64,000 bases of DNA from Streptomyces diastatochromogenes. GTDB taxonomy: Bacteria; Actinomycetota; Actinomycetes; Streptomycetales; Streptomycetaceae. The position numbers and the translations under genes were made by a program. The notes under the pieces were generated by a model that did no database searches, was not told the DNA's origin, and worked only from the letters and a program-made list of their open reading frames with translations. Of this stretch, positions 37,620-47,715 are shown piece by piece. Numbering within the stretch: the first letter of the stretch is position 1; each line of letters begins with the position of its first letter. Location: positions 5,208,001 through 5,272,000 of the forward strand of contig JAPTYK010000001.1 of assembly GCA_026913215.1 (NCBI GenBank). Direction: 5' to 3'.

Positions 37620-39669
37620 GTGAGCGACACCACCGATCTGATGGGCGTGACTGCCGACAGCAGTGTCGACACCGCCGCGCCCGCCGCAGGTGCCACCGGC
37701 ACCGCACGGCGCCGCCGCTCCGGCACCGGCCTCGACGGCATGGTCCTGGCCGAGCTGCAGCAGGTCGCGTCCGGCCTCGGCATCAGGGGCACCGCGCGGA
37801 TGCGCAAGAGCCAGCTGATCGAGGTCATCAAGGAGGCGCAGGCCGGAGGCTCCGCAGCCCCGCCAAGACCGCCGACGCCGACGCCAAGCCGAAGCGCCGC
37901 GCCACCTCCAAGGCCCGTACGGGCGAGACCGCCGAGGCCGCCGCGCCGAAGGCGGAGAAGGCCGAGAAGGCCGTCGCCCAGCAGCAGATCGACATCCCGG
38001 GCCAGCCGTCCCCAAGGTCTCGGCTGCGCTCGACCAGGGAGGTGCCCCTCCGACGACGCCCCGGCCGGTGAGCGCCGCCGTCGCCGTGCCACCGCCCCGC
38101 CGGTTCCCCGGAGGGCGAGGCCAAGGCCGAGGCCACCCAGATCGTCAAGACCGAGGCCCGCGCCGAGACCCGTGAGGTCAAGGCCGAGCCGCAGGCCGAC
38201 GCCAGGACCGAGGGCGCCGCCGACGGCGCCGAGGGCCGTGGCCGCCGCGACCGCGGGAGCGCGGCGACCGCCGTGACCGCCGTGACCGCCAGCGCGACCG
38301 CAAGGGCGACGAGCAGCAGGGCGGTGGCCAGGGCGGCCAGCGCCAGCGTCAGGGCGGCGGTGGCCAGCAGGGCCAGGGCGCCCAGGGCCAGCAGGGCGGC
38401 CAGCAGGCCGGCCCGCAGGACGAGGACGACTTCGAGGGCGGCCGTCGTGGTCGTCGCGGCCGCTACCGCGACCGCCGCGGCCGTCGTGGCCGTGACGACT
38501 TCCAGGCCGGCGAGCCGCAGGTCGCGGACGACGACGTCCTGATCCCCGTCGCGGGCATCCTCGACATCCTCGACAACTACGCGTTCATCCGGACCTCCGG
38601 CTACCTGCCCGGCCCGAACGACGTGTACGTCTCCCTCGCCCAGGTCCGCAAGAACGGCCTGCGCAAGGGTGACCACGTCACCGGCGCCGTGCGTCAGCCG
38701 AAGGAGGGCGAGCGCCGCGAGAAGTTCAACGCGCTGGTGCGCCTGGACTCCGCGAACGGCATGGCCGCCGACTCCGGCCGCGGCCGCCCCGAGTTCAACA
38801 AGCTGACCCCGCTCTACCCGCAGGACCGCCTCCGCCTGGAGACGGACCCGGGCGTGCTGACCACGCGGATCATCGACCTCGTGTCGCCGATCGGCAAGGG
38901 CCAGCGCGGTCTGATCGTGGCCCCGCCGAAGACCGGCAAGACCATGATCATGCAGGCGATCGCCAACGCGATCACGCACAACAACCCCGAGTGCCACCTG
39001 ATGGTCGTCCTGGTCGACGAGCGTCCGGAAGAGGTCACCGACATGCAGCGGTCGGTCAAGGGCGAGGTCATCTCCTCGACCTTCGACCGTCCGGCGGAGG
39101 ACCACACCACCGTCGCCGAGCTGGCCATCGAGCGCGCCAAGCGCCTCGTCGAGCTGGGTCACGACGTGGTCGTCCTGCTCGACTCGATCACCCGCCTGGG
39201 CCGCGCGTACAACCTCGCGGCGCCCGCCTCCGGCCGCATCCTGTCCGGTGGTGTCGACTCGACCGCGCTCTACCCGCCGAAGCGCTTCTTCGGTGCCGCG
39301 CGCAACATCGAGGACGGCGGCTCGCTGACCATCCTGGCCACCGCGCTGGTCGACACCGGCTCGCGGATGGACGAGGTGATCTTCGAGGAGTTCAAGGGCA
39401 CCGGCAACATGGAGCTCAAGCTCGACCGGAAGCTCGCCGACAAGCGCATCTTCCCGGCCGTCGACGTCGACGCCTCGGGCACGCGCAAGGAGGAGATCCT
39501 CCTCGGCAGCGACGAGCTCTCCATCACCTGGAAGCTGCGTCGCGTGCTCCACGCGCTCGACCAGCAGCAGGCGATCGAGCTGCTGCTCGACAAGCTCAAG
39601 CAGACGAAGTCGAACGGCGAGTTCCTGCTCCAGATCCAGAAGACGACGCCGGGCGGCAACAACGACTGA
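37620..39669 (+). CDS. rho: Transcription termination factor Rho with RG/Q-rich N-terminal insert (frameshifted)
   Basis: Rho is a hexameric RNA-dependent ATPase that ends transcription. The GTG at 37620 follows AGGGAAGGA and gives VSDTTDLMGVTADSS, then the Rho N-terminal helices (LAELQQVASGLGIRGTARMR). A long Arg/Gly/Gln/Asp-rich insert follows, typical of actinobacteria. RNA-binding sequence (PVAGILDILDNYAFIRTSGY) and the ATPase core follow: Walker A APPKTGKTMIM, Walker B VVVLLDSITRLGRAYN, and the Q-loop region. Frame errors are confined to the insert (about 37860, 38010, 38095 and 38245). The core from 38530 to the stop is intact. Confidence 0.95.
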
Positions 39670-39737
39670 CGCGAGAGCTGCGTCACACGACGAGAAGCGG
39701 GCACCGTGCCCGTAACCCTGTCGTGACCTGCGTAAAC

Positions 39738-39774
39738 CACTGCGCCCACCGTGTTCCGCACGGTGGGCGCAGTG
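39738..39774. terminator. Terminator after rho
   Basis: A perfect 16-bp stem (CACTGCGCCCACCGTG and complement) with a TTCCG loop, followed by CTGTTT, lies 69 bases after the rho stop. Confidence 0.92.
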
Positions 39775-39875
39775 CTGTTTCCGGGTAGACCTCACCCAAA
39801 CCTCACAGGGTCATATGCAACCCTTTCGGGTGCTTCACCGTCACAGCAGGTGAAACCGATGCCTGAGGAAAGACG

Positions 39876-40968
39876 ATGACCGAGCAGAGCAAGAGCGGCC
39901 GCGCGCGGCGCGGGCAGCGGCCGACGCCGCAAGCAGCCCGCCAAGCGGCGCAAGGCGCCGATCCTCATATCGGGAGCCGCCGTGCTCCTCGTCCTCGGCG
40001 GCGCCGGACTCGGCTACGTCTACCTGAAGCTCGACGGCAACCTCAAGGGCGTCGACATCAACGCCCAGCTCGGCAAGGAACGCCCCGACAACGTCGACAA
40101 CGGCTCCCTCGACATCCTCGTCCTCGGCTCCGACTCCCGCTCCGGCGACAACGGCGCCTACGGCAAGGACGAGGGCGGCGCCCGCTCCGACACCGCGATG
40201 GTCGTGCACGTCTACGAGGGCCACAAGAAGGCCAGCGTGGTCTCCATACCCCGCGACACCCTCGTCGACCGGCCCGCCTGCACCGACGCGAAGGGGACCG
40301 CCGTCCCCGCCGAGCGGCGCGCCATGTTCAACACCGCGTACGAGGTCGGCGGCCCCGCCTGCGCCGTCAAGACCGTCGAATCGATGTCCGGCATCCGCAT
40401 GGACCACTACATCGAGGTCGACTTCACCGGCTTCAAGAAGCTCATCGACGAACTCGGCGGCGTCGAGATCACCACCACGCAGGCCATCAAGGACCCCAAG
40501 AGCCACCTCGACCTCCCGCCGGGCACGCACACCCTCGACGGAGAGCAGTCCCTCGGCCTCGTCCGCACCCGCAAGAGCGTCGGCGACGGCAGCGACCTCG
40601 GCCGCATCCAGCTCCAGCAGGCCTTCATCAAGGCCTTCATGAACCAGGTCAAGGACGTCGGCGTCTTCTCGAACCCGGCCAAGCTGTACGGACTCGCCGA
40701 CGCCGCCACCAAGGCCATCACGCCCGACTCCGAGCTCGACTCCGTCCAGGAGCTGACCGGCTTCGCCAAGGGCCTCGCCGGCATCGGCGCCCAGAACGTC
40801 CACATGGTCACCCTGCCCGTCGAGTACGACCCCCGGGACCCCAACCGCGTCGTCCCCCTCGAAGCCCAGGCCGCACAGGTCTGGAAGGCCCTCAAGGGCG
40901 ACCTGCCGATCCCCGCGTCGGCCACCGAGGGCACCGCCACCGGCAAGGCCGGGGGCGTGGTCAGATAG
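39876..40968 (+). CDS. LytR-CpsA-Psr (LCP) family glycopolymer ligase
   Basis: LCP proteins attach teichoic-acid-like or other glycopolymers to peptidoglycan at the outer membrane face. A basic N-terminus and membrane helix (ILISGAAVLLVLGGAGLGYV) precede the LCP domain: LDILVLGSDSRSGDN, RSDTAMVVHV, SVVSIPRDTLVD, and the late LVRTRKSVGDGSDLGRIQLQ. One frame error lies near 39930 in the basic tail. The ATG at 39876 follows GAGGAAAGA. About 364 residues, which is usual. Substrate polymer unknown. Confidence 0.92.
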
Positions 40969-41104
40969 CCGGGGGAATACTTCCGGTCCGACCCCGGTTT
41001 GGGGAGATGCGGCCGGTCCTGGCAGACTGGTACGTCGGCCCCGGTTCACGCTGTCCGCAACACCGCGGCGGCGACCCGGAGCCCTCCCGAAACTAGGAGA
41101 CACC

Positions 41105-41326
41105 TTGAAGCGCGAGATCCACCCCGAGTACGTCGAGACCCAGGTCAGCTGCACCTGTGGCGCGTCGTTCACCACCCGCAGCACCCTGACCGAGGGCACC
41201 ATCCGTGCCGAGGTCTGCTCCGAGTGCCACCCGTTCTACACGGGCAAGCAGAAGATCCTCGACACCGGCGGCCGCGTGGCCCGCTTCGAGGCCCGCTTCG
41301 GCAAGGCTGCCGGCTCCGCCAAGTAG
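41105..41326 (+). CDS. rpmE: 50S ribosomal protein L31, zinc-binding type
   Basis: The 73-residue protein begins KREIHPEYVETQVSCTCGAS and has the cysteines CTCG and CSECHPFYTGKQ that mark the zinc form of L31. The start is TTG at 41105 behind CTAGGAGACACC. Actinobacteria often carry a zinc-free paralogue elsewhere that replaces it under zinc limitation. It precedes prfA, the usual arrangement. Confidence 0.96.
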   Translation: MKREIHPEYVETQVSCTCGASFTTRSTLTEGTIRAEVCSECHPFYTGKQKILDTGGRVARFEARFGKAAGSAK

Positions 41327-41422
41327 CGAGCCACTGCGCCGGTCTTCGGCTGCCCCCGTGCGGGGGTGGCCGGGACCGGCGCTTTGCCGTCCCGTAGCAA
41401 CCCACGAAACCCAGGAGCCCCG

Positions 41423-42499
41423 ATGTTCGAGGCGGTCGAGGAACTGGTCGGCGAGCACGCCGACCTCGAGACCAGGCTCGCGGACCCTTCGGTCCACGCC
41501 GATCAGGCCAACGCGCGCAAGCTCAACAAGCGCTACGCCGAGCTGACCCCGATCGTCGCCACCTACCGCTCCTGGAAGCAGACCGGTGACGACATCGAGA
41601 CGGCCCGCGAGCTGATGCACGACGACCCCGACTTCGCCGCCGAGGTCAAGGAGCTGGAGAAGCAGCGCGAGGAGCTCACCGACAAGCTCCGCCTGCTCCT
41701 CGTTCCGCGCGACCCCAGCGACGACAAGGACGTCATCCTGGAGATCAAGGCGGGCGCGGGCGGCGACGAGTCCGCCCTCTTCGCCGGCGACCTCCTCCGG
41801 ATGTACCTGCGGTACGCCGAGCGCGTCGGCTGGAAGACCGAGATCATCGACGCCACCGAGTCCGAGCTCGGCGGCTACAAGGACGTCCAGGTCGCCGTGA
41901 AGACCAAGGGCGGCAACGGCGCCACCGAGCCCGGCCAGGGCGTCTGGGCCCGGCTCAAGTACGAGGGCGGGGTGCACCGCGTCCAGCGCGTGCCCGCCAC
42001 CGAGTCCGCCGGCCGCATCCACACCTCCGCCGCCGGCGTGCTCGTCACGCCCGAGGCCGAGGAGGTCGACGTCGAGATCCACGCCAACGACCTGCGCATC
42101 GACGTCTACCGCTCGTCCGGCCCCGGCGGCCAGTCGGTCAACACCACCGACTCCGCGGTCCGCATCACCCACCTGCCGACCGGCATCGTCGCCTCCTGCC
42201 AGAACGAGAAGAGCCAGCTCCAGAACAAGGAGCAGGCCATGCGCATCCTGCGCTCCCGGCTCCTCGCCGCCGCCCAGGAGAAGGCCGAGGCCGAGGCCGC
42301 GGACGCGCGCCGCAGCCAGGTCCGCACCGTCGACCGGTCCGAGAAGATCCGTACGTACAACTTCCCGGAGAACCGGATCTCCGACCACCGCGTCGGATTC
42401 AAGGCGTACAACCTGGACCAGGTCCTCGACGGCGACCTGGACGCCATGATCCAGGCCTGCGTCGACGCCGACTCGGCGGCGAAGCTCGCCGCAGCGTAA
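41423..42499 (+). CDS. prfA: Peptide chain release factor 1
   Basis: RF1 reads UAA and UAG stop codons and releases the peptide. The anticodon-like PAT motif lies in VQRVPATESAGRIHTSA and the catalytic GGQ in RSSGPGGQSVNTT. The ATG at 41423 follows CCAGGAGCCCCG. At 358 residues it is the normal length. The downstream prmC gene encodes the methylase of this GGQ glutamine, 39 bases away. Confidence 0.97.
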   Translation: MFEAVEELVGEHADLETRLADPSVHADQANARKLNKRYAELTPIVATYRSWKQTGDDIETARELMHDDPDFAAEVKELEKQREELTDKLRLLLVPRDPSDDKDVILEIKAGAGGDESALFAGDLLRMYLRYAERVGWKTEIIDATESELGGYKDVQVAVKTKGGNGATEPGQGVWARLKYEGGVHRVQRVPATESAGRIHTSAAGVLVTPEAEEVDVEIHANDLRIDVYRSSGPGGQSVNTTDSAVRITHLPTGIVASCQNEKSQLQNKEQAMRILRSRLLAAAQEKAEAEAADARRSQVRTVDRSEKIRTYNFPENRISDHRVGFKAYNLDQVLDGDLDAMIQACVDADSAAKLAAA

Positions 42500-42538
42500 G
42501 GCCCCCTCAAGCCCCACCCCGCACCACGGAGGACCAGC

Positions 42539-43384
42539 GTGAACCTGCTGCTTGCCGAGGTGGCCCAGGCCACCCAGCGGCTGGCCGACGCCGGCGTTCC
42601 CTCACCGCGTTTCGACGCCGAGGAGCTCGCCGCGTTCGTGCACGGCGTCAAGCGGGGGGAGCTGCACAACGTCAAGGACGCGGACTTCGACGCCCGCTAC
42701 TGGGAGGCCGTCGCCCGCCGCGAGGCGCGCGAACCGCTCCAGCACATCACCGGCCGGGCGTTCTTCCGCTACCTGGAGCTCCAGGTGGGGCCCGGCGTCT
42801 TCGTGCCCCGCCCGGAGACCGAGTCGGTCGTCGGCTGGGCCATAGACGCCGTGCGCGCCATGGACGTCGTCGAACCGCTCATCGTCGACCTGTGCACCGG
42901 CTCCGGGGCGATCGCCCTCGCGCTCGCCCAGGAGGTGCCGCGCTCGCGGGTGCACGCCGTCGAGCTGTCCGAGGACGCGCTCGCGTGGACCCGCAAGAAC
43001 GTCGAGGGCTCCCGGGTGGCGCTGCACGAGGGCGACGCGCTCAGCGCGCTCCCCGAGCTGGACGGCCAGGTCGACCTGGTCATCTCCAACCCGCCGTACA
43101 TCCCCCTCACCGAGTGGGAGTACGTGGCGCCCGAGGCCCGCGACCACGACCCGGAGATGGCCCTCTTCTCCGGCGAGGACGGCCTCGACGCGATCCGTGG
43201 CATCGAGCGCACCGCCCACCGGCTGCTGCGCCCCGGCGGCCTCGTCGTCATCGAGCACGCGGACACGCAGGGCGGGCAGGTGCCGTGGATCTTCAACGAG
43301 GAGGCCGGCTGGGCCGACGCCGCCGACCACCCGGACCTGAACAACCGACCGCGCTTCGCGACCGCCCGCAAGGCGATGCCATGA
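42539..43384 (+). CDS. prmC: Release factor glutamine methyltransferase
   Basis: PrmC methylates the GGQ glutamine of release factors with SAM. The SAM-binding loop is LIVDLCTGSGAIALALA and the active-site motif is VISNPPYIPLTEWEY. The GTG at 42539 lies after CACGGAGGACC. It has 281 residues and is intact. It sits between its substrate gene prfA and tsaC. Confidence 0.96.
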   Translation: MNLLLAEVAQATQRLADAGVPSPRFDAEELAAFVHGVKRGELHNVKDADFDARYWEAVARREAREPLQHITGRAFFRYLELQVGPGVFVPRPETESVVGWAIDAVRAMDVVEPLIVDLCTGSGAIALALAQEVPRSRVHAVELSEDALAWTRKNVEGSRVALHEGDALSALPELDGQVDLVISNPPYIPLTEWEYVAPEARDHDPEMALFSGEDGLDAIRGIERTAHRLLRPGGLVVIEHADTQGGQVPWIFNEEAGWADAADHPDLNNRPRFATARKAMP

Positions 43385-43418
43385 CCACGCACGACGCACA
43401 CGAGGAGGCCGGGAGCTG

Positions 43419-44066
43419 ATGGCACGGCGATACGACTGCAACGAGGCGACCGACCGCGCGACCGGTCTGCGCGAGGCCGCGTCCGCCGTCCGCCGGGGCG
43501 AGCTGGTCGTGCTGCCCACCGACACCGTGTACGGGATCGGGGCGGACGCCTTCAGCGGCGAGGCCGTCGGCGACCTGCTCGCCGCCAAGGGCCGCGGCCG
43601 CAACACGCCCACGCCCGTGCTCATCGGCTCCCCGAACACCCTCCACGGCCTGGTCACCGACTTCTCCGAGCAGGCCTGGGAGCTCGTCGACGCCTTCTGG
43701 CCCGGCGCGCTCACCCTCGTCGCCAGGCACCAGCCGTCCCTCCAGTGGGACCTGGGCGACAGCCGGGGCACCGTCGCCATCCGGATGCCGCTGCACCCGG
43801 TCGCGATCGAACTGCTCACCGAGGTCGGCCCGATGGCCGTCACCTCGGCCAACCTCACCGGCCACCCGGCGCCGGAGGACTGCGACGCGGCGCAGCGGAT
43901 GCTCGGCGACGCGGTCTCCGTCTACCTCGACGGCGGCCCGACCCCCGGCATCGTCCCCTCGTCCATCGTCGACGTCACGGGCAAGGTGCCGGTGCTGCTG
44001 CGCGAGGGCGCGCTCTCCCCGGAGGAGCTCCGGAAGGTCGTGCCCGACCTCGAGGTGGCCAGTTGA
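43419..44066 (+). CDS. tsaC: Threonylcarbamoyl-AMP synthase
   Basis: TsaC/Sua5 makes threonylcarbamoyl-AMP from threonine, bicarbonate and ATP for the t6A37 modification of ANN-reading tRNAs. The YrdC core is seen in VLPTDTVYGIGADAFSGEAV, KGRGRNTPTPVLIGS, TLVARHQPSL and VTSANLTGHPAP. The ATG at 43419 has a strong GAGGAGGCCGGGAG upstream. The stop overlaps the next gene start in TTGA. 215 residues, no C-terminal Sua5 domain. Confidence 0.94.
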   Translation: MARRYDCNEATDRATGLREAASAVRRGELVVLPTDTVYGIGADAFSGEAVGDLLAAKGRGRNTPTPVLIGSPNTLHGLVTDFSEQAWELVDAFWPGALTLVARHQPSLQWDLGDSRGTVAIRMPLHPVAIELLTEVGPMAVTSANLTGHPAPEDCDAAQRMLGDAVSVYLDGGPTPGIVPSSIVDVTGKVPVLLREGALSPEELRKVVPDLEVAS

Positions 44067-44710
44067 CCGCGCCCGAGGGGCGTGGCATAGCGGGGCACGA
44101 GAACAGCGACACCTTCCGCATACTCCACGTCAGCACCGGCAACGTCTGCCGCTCGCCGATCACCGAGCGGCTGACCCGCCATGCCCTGAGCGTCCGCCTC
44201 GGGGACCCCCTCGGCGGCGGCCTGATCGTGGAGAGCGCGGGCACCTGGGGCCACGAGGGCGCCCCGATGGAGACCAACGCGGAACTGGTCCTCGCCGACT
44301 TCGGCGCGGACTACAGCGGCTTCGTCGGCCGCGAGCTCCTCGACGAGCACGTCATCCGCGCCGACCTCGTCCTGACCGCGACCCGCGACCACCGCGCGCA
44401 GGTCATCTCGATGGGCCACTCGGCGGGCCTGCGCACCTTCACCCTGAAGGAGTTCACCCGCCTGGTCCGCGCGATCGACCCCGCCACCCTCCCGGACCCG
44501 CGCGACGAGGGCATGGTGGAACGCGCCCGCGCCCTGGTCCGCGCCGCCGCCGCTCTACGCGGGTGGCTCCTGGCTCCCTCGGTGGACGCCGACGAGGTCA
44601 ACGACCCGTACGGCGCCCCGATCACCTTCTTCCGCTCGATCGGCGACGAGATCAACCAGGCCCTGGACCCGGTGGTGACGGCCCTGACGGGCGTCTCGGC
44701 CCGCCGCTGA
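44063..44710 (+). CDS. Low-molecular-weight tyrosine phosphatase-like protein lacking the nucleophilic cysteine
   Basis: The protein has the LMW-PTP fold signature ILHVSTGNVCRSPITERL and a late DPRDEGM resembling the acid-loop DP. In active enzymes the P-loop is V-C-x-G-N-x-C-R-S-P; here the first, nucleophilic cysteine is serine while the second cysteine and arginine are kept. Catalysis in the usual way is therefore unlikely. The TTG start at 44063 overlaps the tsaC stop. It has 215 residues, longer than the 150-160 of typical LMW-PTPs, with an N-terminal extension and a C-terminal helical tail. It may bind phosphate groups or a modified substrate; function unknown. Confidence 0.8.
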   Translation: MTAPEGRGIAGHENSDTFRILHVSTGNVCRSPITERLTRHALSVRLGDPLGGGLIVESAGTWGHEGAPMETNAELVLADFGADYSGFVGRELLDEHVIRADLVLTATRDHRAQVISMGHSAGLRTFTLKEFTRLVRAIDPATLPDPRDEGMVERARALVRAAAALRGWLLAPSVDADEVNDPYGAPITFFRSIGDEINQALDPVVTALTGVSARR

Positions 44711-44779
44711 CGCTCGACGGGCGGGGTGGGACGGGCTGCCTACATTGGTGCTGACACCCCTCCACGTCCGGAGTCAGCC

Positions 44780-46024
44780 ATGTCGGTCACCGCGCCCCCC
44801 GATGAGGAACTCGACGTCCTGCGCCGGCAGGACCCCGAGGTCGCCGACGTGCTGCTCGGCGAGGTGCGGAGGCAGGCCGACAGCCTGCAGCTGATCGCGG
44901 CGGAGAACTTCACCTCGCGGGCGGTGCTCGCGGCGCTGGGTTCGCCGCTCGCCAACAAGTACGCCGAGGGCTATCCGGGCGCGCGGCACCACGGGGGCTG
45001 CGAGTACGCCGACGCCGTCGAGCGGATCGCCGTGGAACGGGCCACCGCGCTCTTCGGAGCCGACCACGCGAACGTGCAGGCCCATTCGGGCTCCTCGGCC
45101 GTCCTGGCCGCGTACGCGGCCCTTCTCAGGCCCGGTGACACGGTTCTGGCCATGGGGCTGGACCACGGCGGGCACCTCACGCACGGATCGCCCGCCAATT
45201 TCTCCGGCCGGTGGTTCGACTTCGTGCCGTACGGCGTCGACGCCGAGACCGGGCTCGTCGACTACGAGCAGGTCGCCGCGCTCGCCCGCCACCACCGCCC
45301 GAAGGCGATCGTCTGCGGGTCCATCTCGTACCCCCGCCACCTCGACTACGCGGTCTTCCGGGAGATCGCCGACGAGGTCGGGGCCTATCTGATCGCCGAC
45401 GCCGCCCACCCGATCGGCCTCGTCGCCGGGGAGCGGCCCCCAGCCCCGTGCCGTACGCCGACGTGGTCTGCGCGACGACGCACAAGGTGCTGCGCGGGCC
45501 GCGCGGCGGGATGGTCCTGTGCGGGGAGGAGCTGGCGGACCGGATCGACCGGGCGGTGTTCCCGTTCACGCAGGGCGGCGCCCAGATGCACACGATCGCG
45601 GCGAAGGCGGTGGCCTTCGGCGAGGCGTCCACCCGGCGTTCACCACGTACGCCCATCAGGTGGTCGAACACGCCGGGGTCCTCGCGGCCGCGCTCGCCGC
45701 CGAGGGCTTCGCGCTGACCACGGGAGGGACGGACACCCACCTGATCACCGCCGACCCCACGCCGCTCGGCGTCGACGGGCGGACCGCGCGCGCCCGGCTC
45801 GCCGCCGCCGGCATGGTGCTCGAAACCTGTGCCCTTCCGTACGGGGAGGGCCGCGGGATCCGCCTCGGCACCGCCGCCGTCACCACCCAGGGATGGGCTC
45901 CCCGGAGATGGCGAGAATTGCCGCACTGTTCACCGTGGCGTTGCGCGATGACCCCGGGGAAACGGCCCGGGTACGCGCGGAGGTACGGGAGCTGACCTCC
46001 CGATTTCCCCCGTATGGGCCCTGA
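44780..46024 (+). CDS. glyA: Serine hydroxymethyltransferase (frameshifted)
   Basis: SHMT interconverts serine and glycine with tetrahydrofolate and PLP. Visible motifs are LQLIAAENFTSRAVLAALGS, NKYAEGYPGARHHGGCE, NVQAHSGSSA, and the PLP lysine in CATTHKVLRGPRGG. Frames break near 45440, 45635 and 45897, each with one base missing; the total of 1,245 bases remains a multiple of three. The ATG at 44780 is used. Streptomyces usually have another glyA, so this may be the second copy. It belongs to the prfA-to-wecA cluster. Confidence 0.92.
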   Translation: MSVTAPPDEELDVLRRQDPEVADVLLGEVRRQADSLQLIAAENFTSRAVLAALGSPLANKYAEGYPGARHHGGCEYADAVERIAVERATALFGADHANVQAHSGSSAVLAAYAALLRPGDTVLAMGLDHGGHLTHGSPANFSGRWFDFVPYGVDAETGLVDYEQVAALARHHRPKAIVCGSISYPRHLDYAVFREIADEVGAYLIADAAHPIGLVAGERPPAPCRTPTWSARRRTRCCAGRAAGWSCAGRSWRTGSTGRCSRSRRAAPRCTRSRRRRWPSARRPPGVHHVRPSGGRTRRGPRGRARRRGLRADHGRDGHPPDHRRPHAARRRRADRARPARRRRHGARNLCPSVRGGPRDPPRHRRRHHPGMGSPEMARIAALFTVALRDDPGETARVRAEVRELTSRFPPYGP

Positions 46025-46131
46025 CGGAAGAGCGGGCGCAACCGTTCGGGAGGCACGCGTGTCTCCAAGCACATGGACGGCACGGCTAGGGTGTGGGGCT
46101 GAGATGGCCAGCTATTCCTGTGGGGCAGCCC

Positions 46132-47431
46132 GTGCGTGATTACCTGCTGACGCTCTGTGTCACGGCCGCGGTGACCTATCTGCTCACCGGTCCGGTGCGG
46201 AAGTTCGCCATCGCGACCGGGGCGATGCCGGAGATCCGCGCCCGCGACGTACACCGAGAACCGACACCGCGGCTCGGTGGCATCGCCATGTTCTTCGGGC
46301 TGTGCGCGGGACTCCTCGTCGCCGACCACCTGCAGAACCTGAACAGCGTCTTCGAGCAGTCCAACGAGCCCCGCGCGCTGCTCTCCGGCGCCGCGCTGAT
46401 CTGGCTGATCGGCGTCCTCGACGACAAGTTCGAGCTGGACGCGCTCATCAAGCTGGGCGCGCAGATGATCTCGGCGGGCGTGATGGTCGCGCAGGGTCTG
46501 ACGATCCTGTGGCTGCCGATCCCCGGCGTCGGCACGGTCGCCCTGACCCCCTGGCAGGGCACGCTCCTGACGGTCGCCCTGGTGGTCCTCACCATCAACG
46601 CCGTGAACTTCGTCGACGGCCTCGACGGCCTCGCCGCCGGCATGGTCTGCATCGCCGCCGCGGCCTTCTTCCTGTACGCGTACCGCCTCTGGTACGGCTA
46701 CACGATCGAGGCGGCCGCCCCCGCGACGCTCTTCGCCGCCATCCTCATGGGCATGTGCCTGGGCTTCCTCCCGCACAACATGCACCCGGCGCGGATCTTC
46801 ATGGGCGACTCCGGCTCGATGCTGATCGGCCTGATCCTGGCGGCCTCGGCCATCTCGATCACCGGCCAGGTCGACCCCGACGCGCTGAAGATCTTCGAGG
46901 GCTCGACCCGGCAGGCCACGCACGCCGCCCTGCCCGTCTTCATCCCGCTCGTGCTGCCGCTGACGATCATCGCGATCCCGATGGCGGACCTGGTCCTCGC
47001 GATCGTGCGCCGCACGTGGAAGGGCCAGTCGCCGTTCGCGGCCGACCGCGGCCACCTGCACCACCGGCTCCTGGAGATCGGGCATTCGCACAGCCGCGCG
47101 GTGCTGATCATGTACTTCTGGTCGGCGCTCATCGCCTTCGGCACACTGGCCTACTCGGTCCACTCGACCTCGATGTGGATCGTCCTCGGGTCGTCGCGCT
47201 GAGCGCGATCGGCCTGGTGCTGCTCCTGCTGCCGCGCTTCACGCCGCGCGCCCCGCTGGGCGCAGTCCGTCGTGCCGCCCCGCTACCGCCGCCGCAAGCC
47301 GCCGCGGTGACGGCCGGGGCCTCGGTGTCGGAAGGACGGACGAGGCCGCCGAGGAGGAACGGGAGCCCGTGCCCGCCGGGTCAACGGGCGACCGCCATCG
47401 GTCACCGTTCGCGCTTCTCCGACAGGAGTAA
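46132..47431 (+). CDS. WecA/TagO-like polyprenyl-phosphate GlcNAc-1-phosphate transferase
   Basis: These MraY-family membrane enzymes transfer a sugar phosphate to undecaprenyl or decaprenyl phosphate to start wall glycopolymer synthesis. Motifs are TPRLGGIAMF, GVLDDKFELD, NFVDGLDGLAAG, FMGDSGSMLIG and the substrate loop DRGHLHHRLLEIGHS. About eleven helices are present. A base is missing near 47188, after which sequence continues VVALSAIGLVLLLLPRF and a basic tail; the exact stop (47431 or 47450) depends on a second length error. The GTG at 46132 gives VRDYLLTLCVTAAVTYLLTG. It precedes the atp operon, as in other actinobacteria. Confidence 0.92.
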
Positions 47432-47570
47432 GGCCGGGGCGCGCGGTTGACGAAAAGCCTCATTCGAGCGCTATAGCAGACAAGTCGCCCGCTGTCGCGC
47501 ACACACGCGCAGGGTCACTCTCATGTGTGACTGTTGGCACACCTTACGAGTAAAGACCTATTCAAATAGT

Positions 47571-47588
47571 TTGTGATACGGTTCACGA
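47571..47588. promoter_or_regulatory. Probable Rex operator upstream of the atp operon
   Basis: TTGTGATACGGTTCACGA matches the Rex operator form TGTGA-6-TCACA with one mismatch. Rex senses NADH/NAD+ and is reported to control the ATP synthase operon of S. coelicolor. The site lies 128 bases before atpI in an A/T-rich stretch (47540-47590) that also holds the small palindrome CTATTCAAATAG. Confidence 0.65.
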
Positions 47589-47715
47589 GACCCGGCGACA
47601 GTGCCGAAAGACCGTAGTGCGACGGTCTGTTGGCCCCGAGACCCACCTCGGACCGGGATTACGCTCGTCCATGACGACACCATCGCCCCCTCCAAGAGCA
47701 AGCGGAGACACCGCC

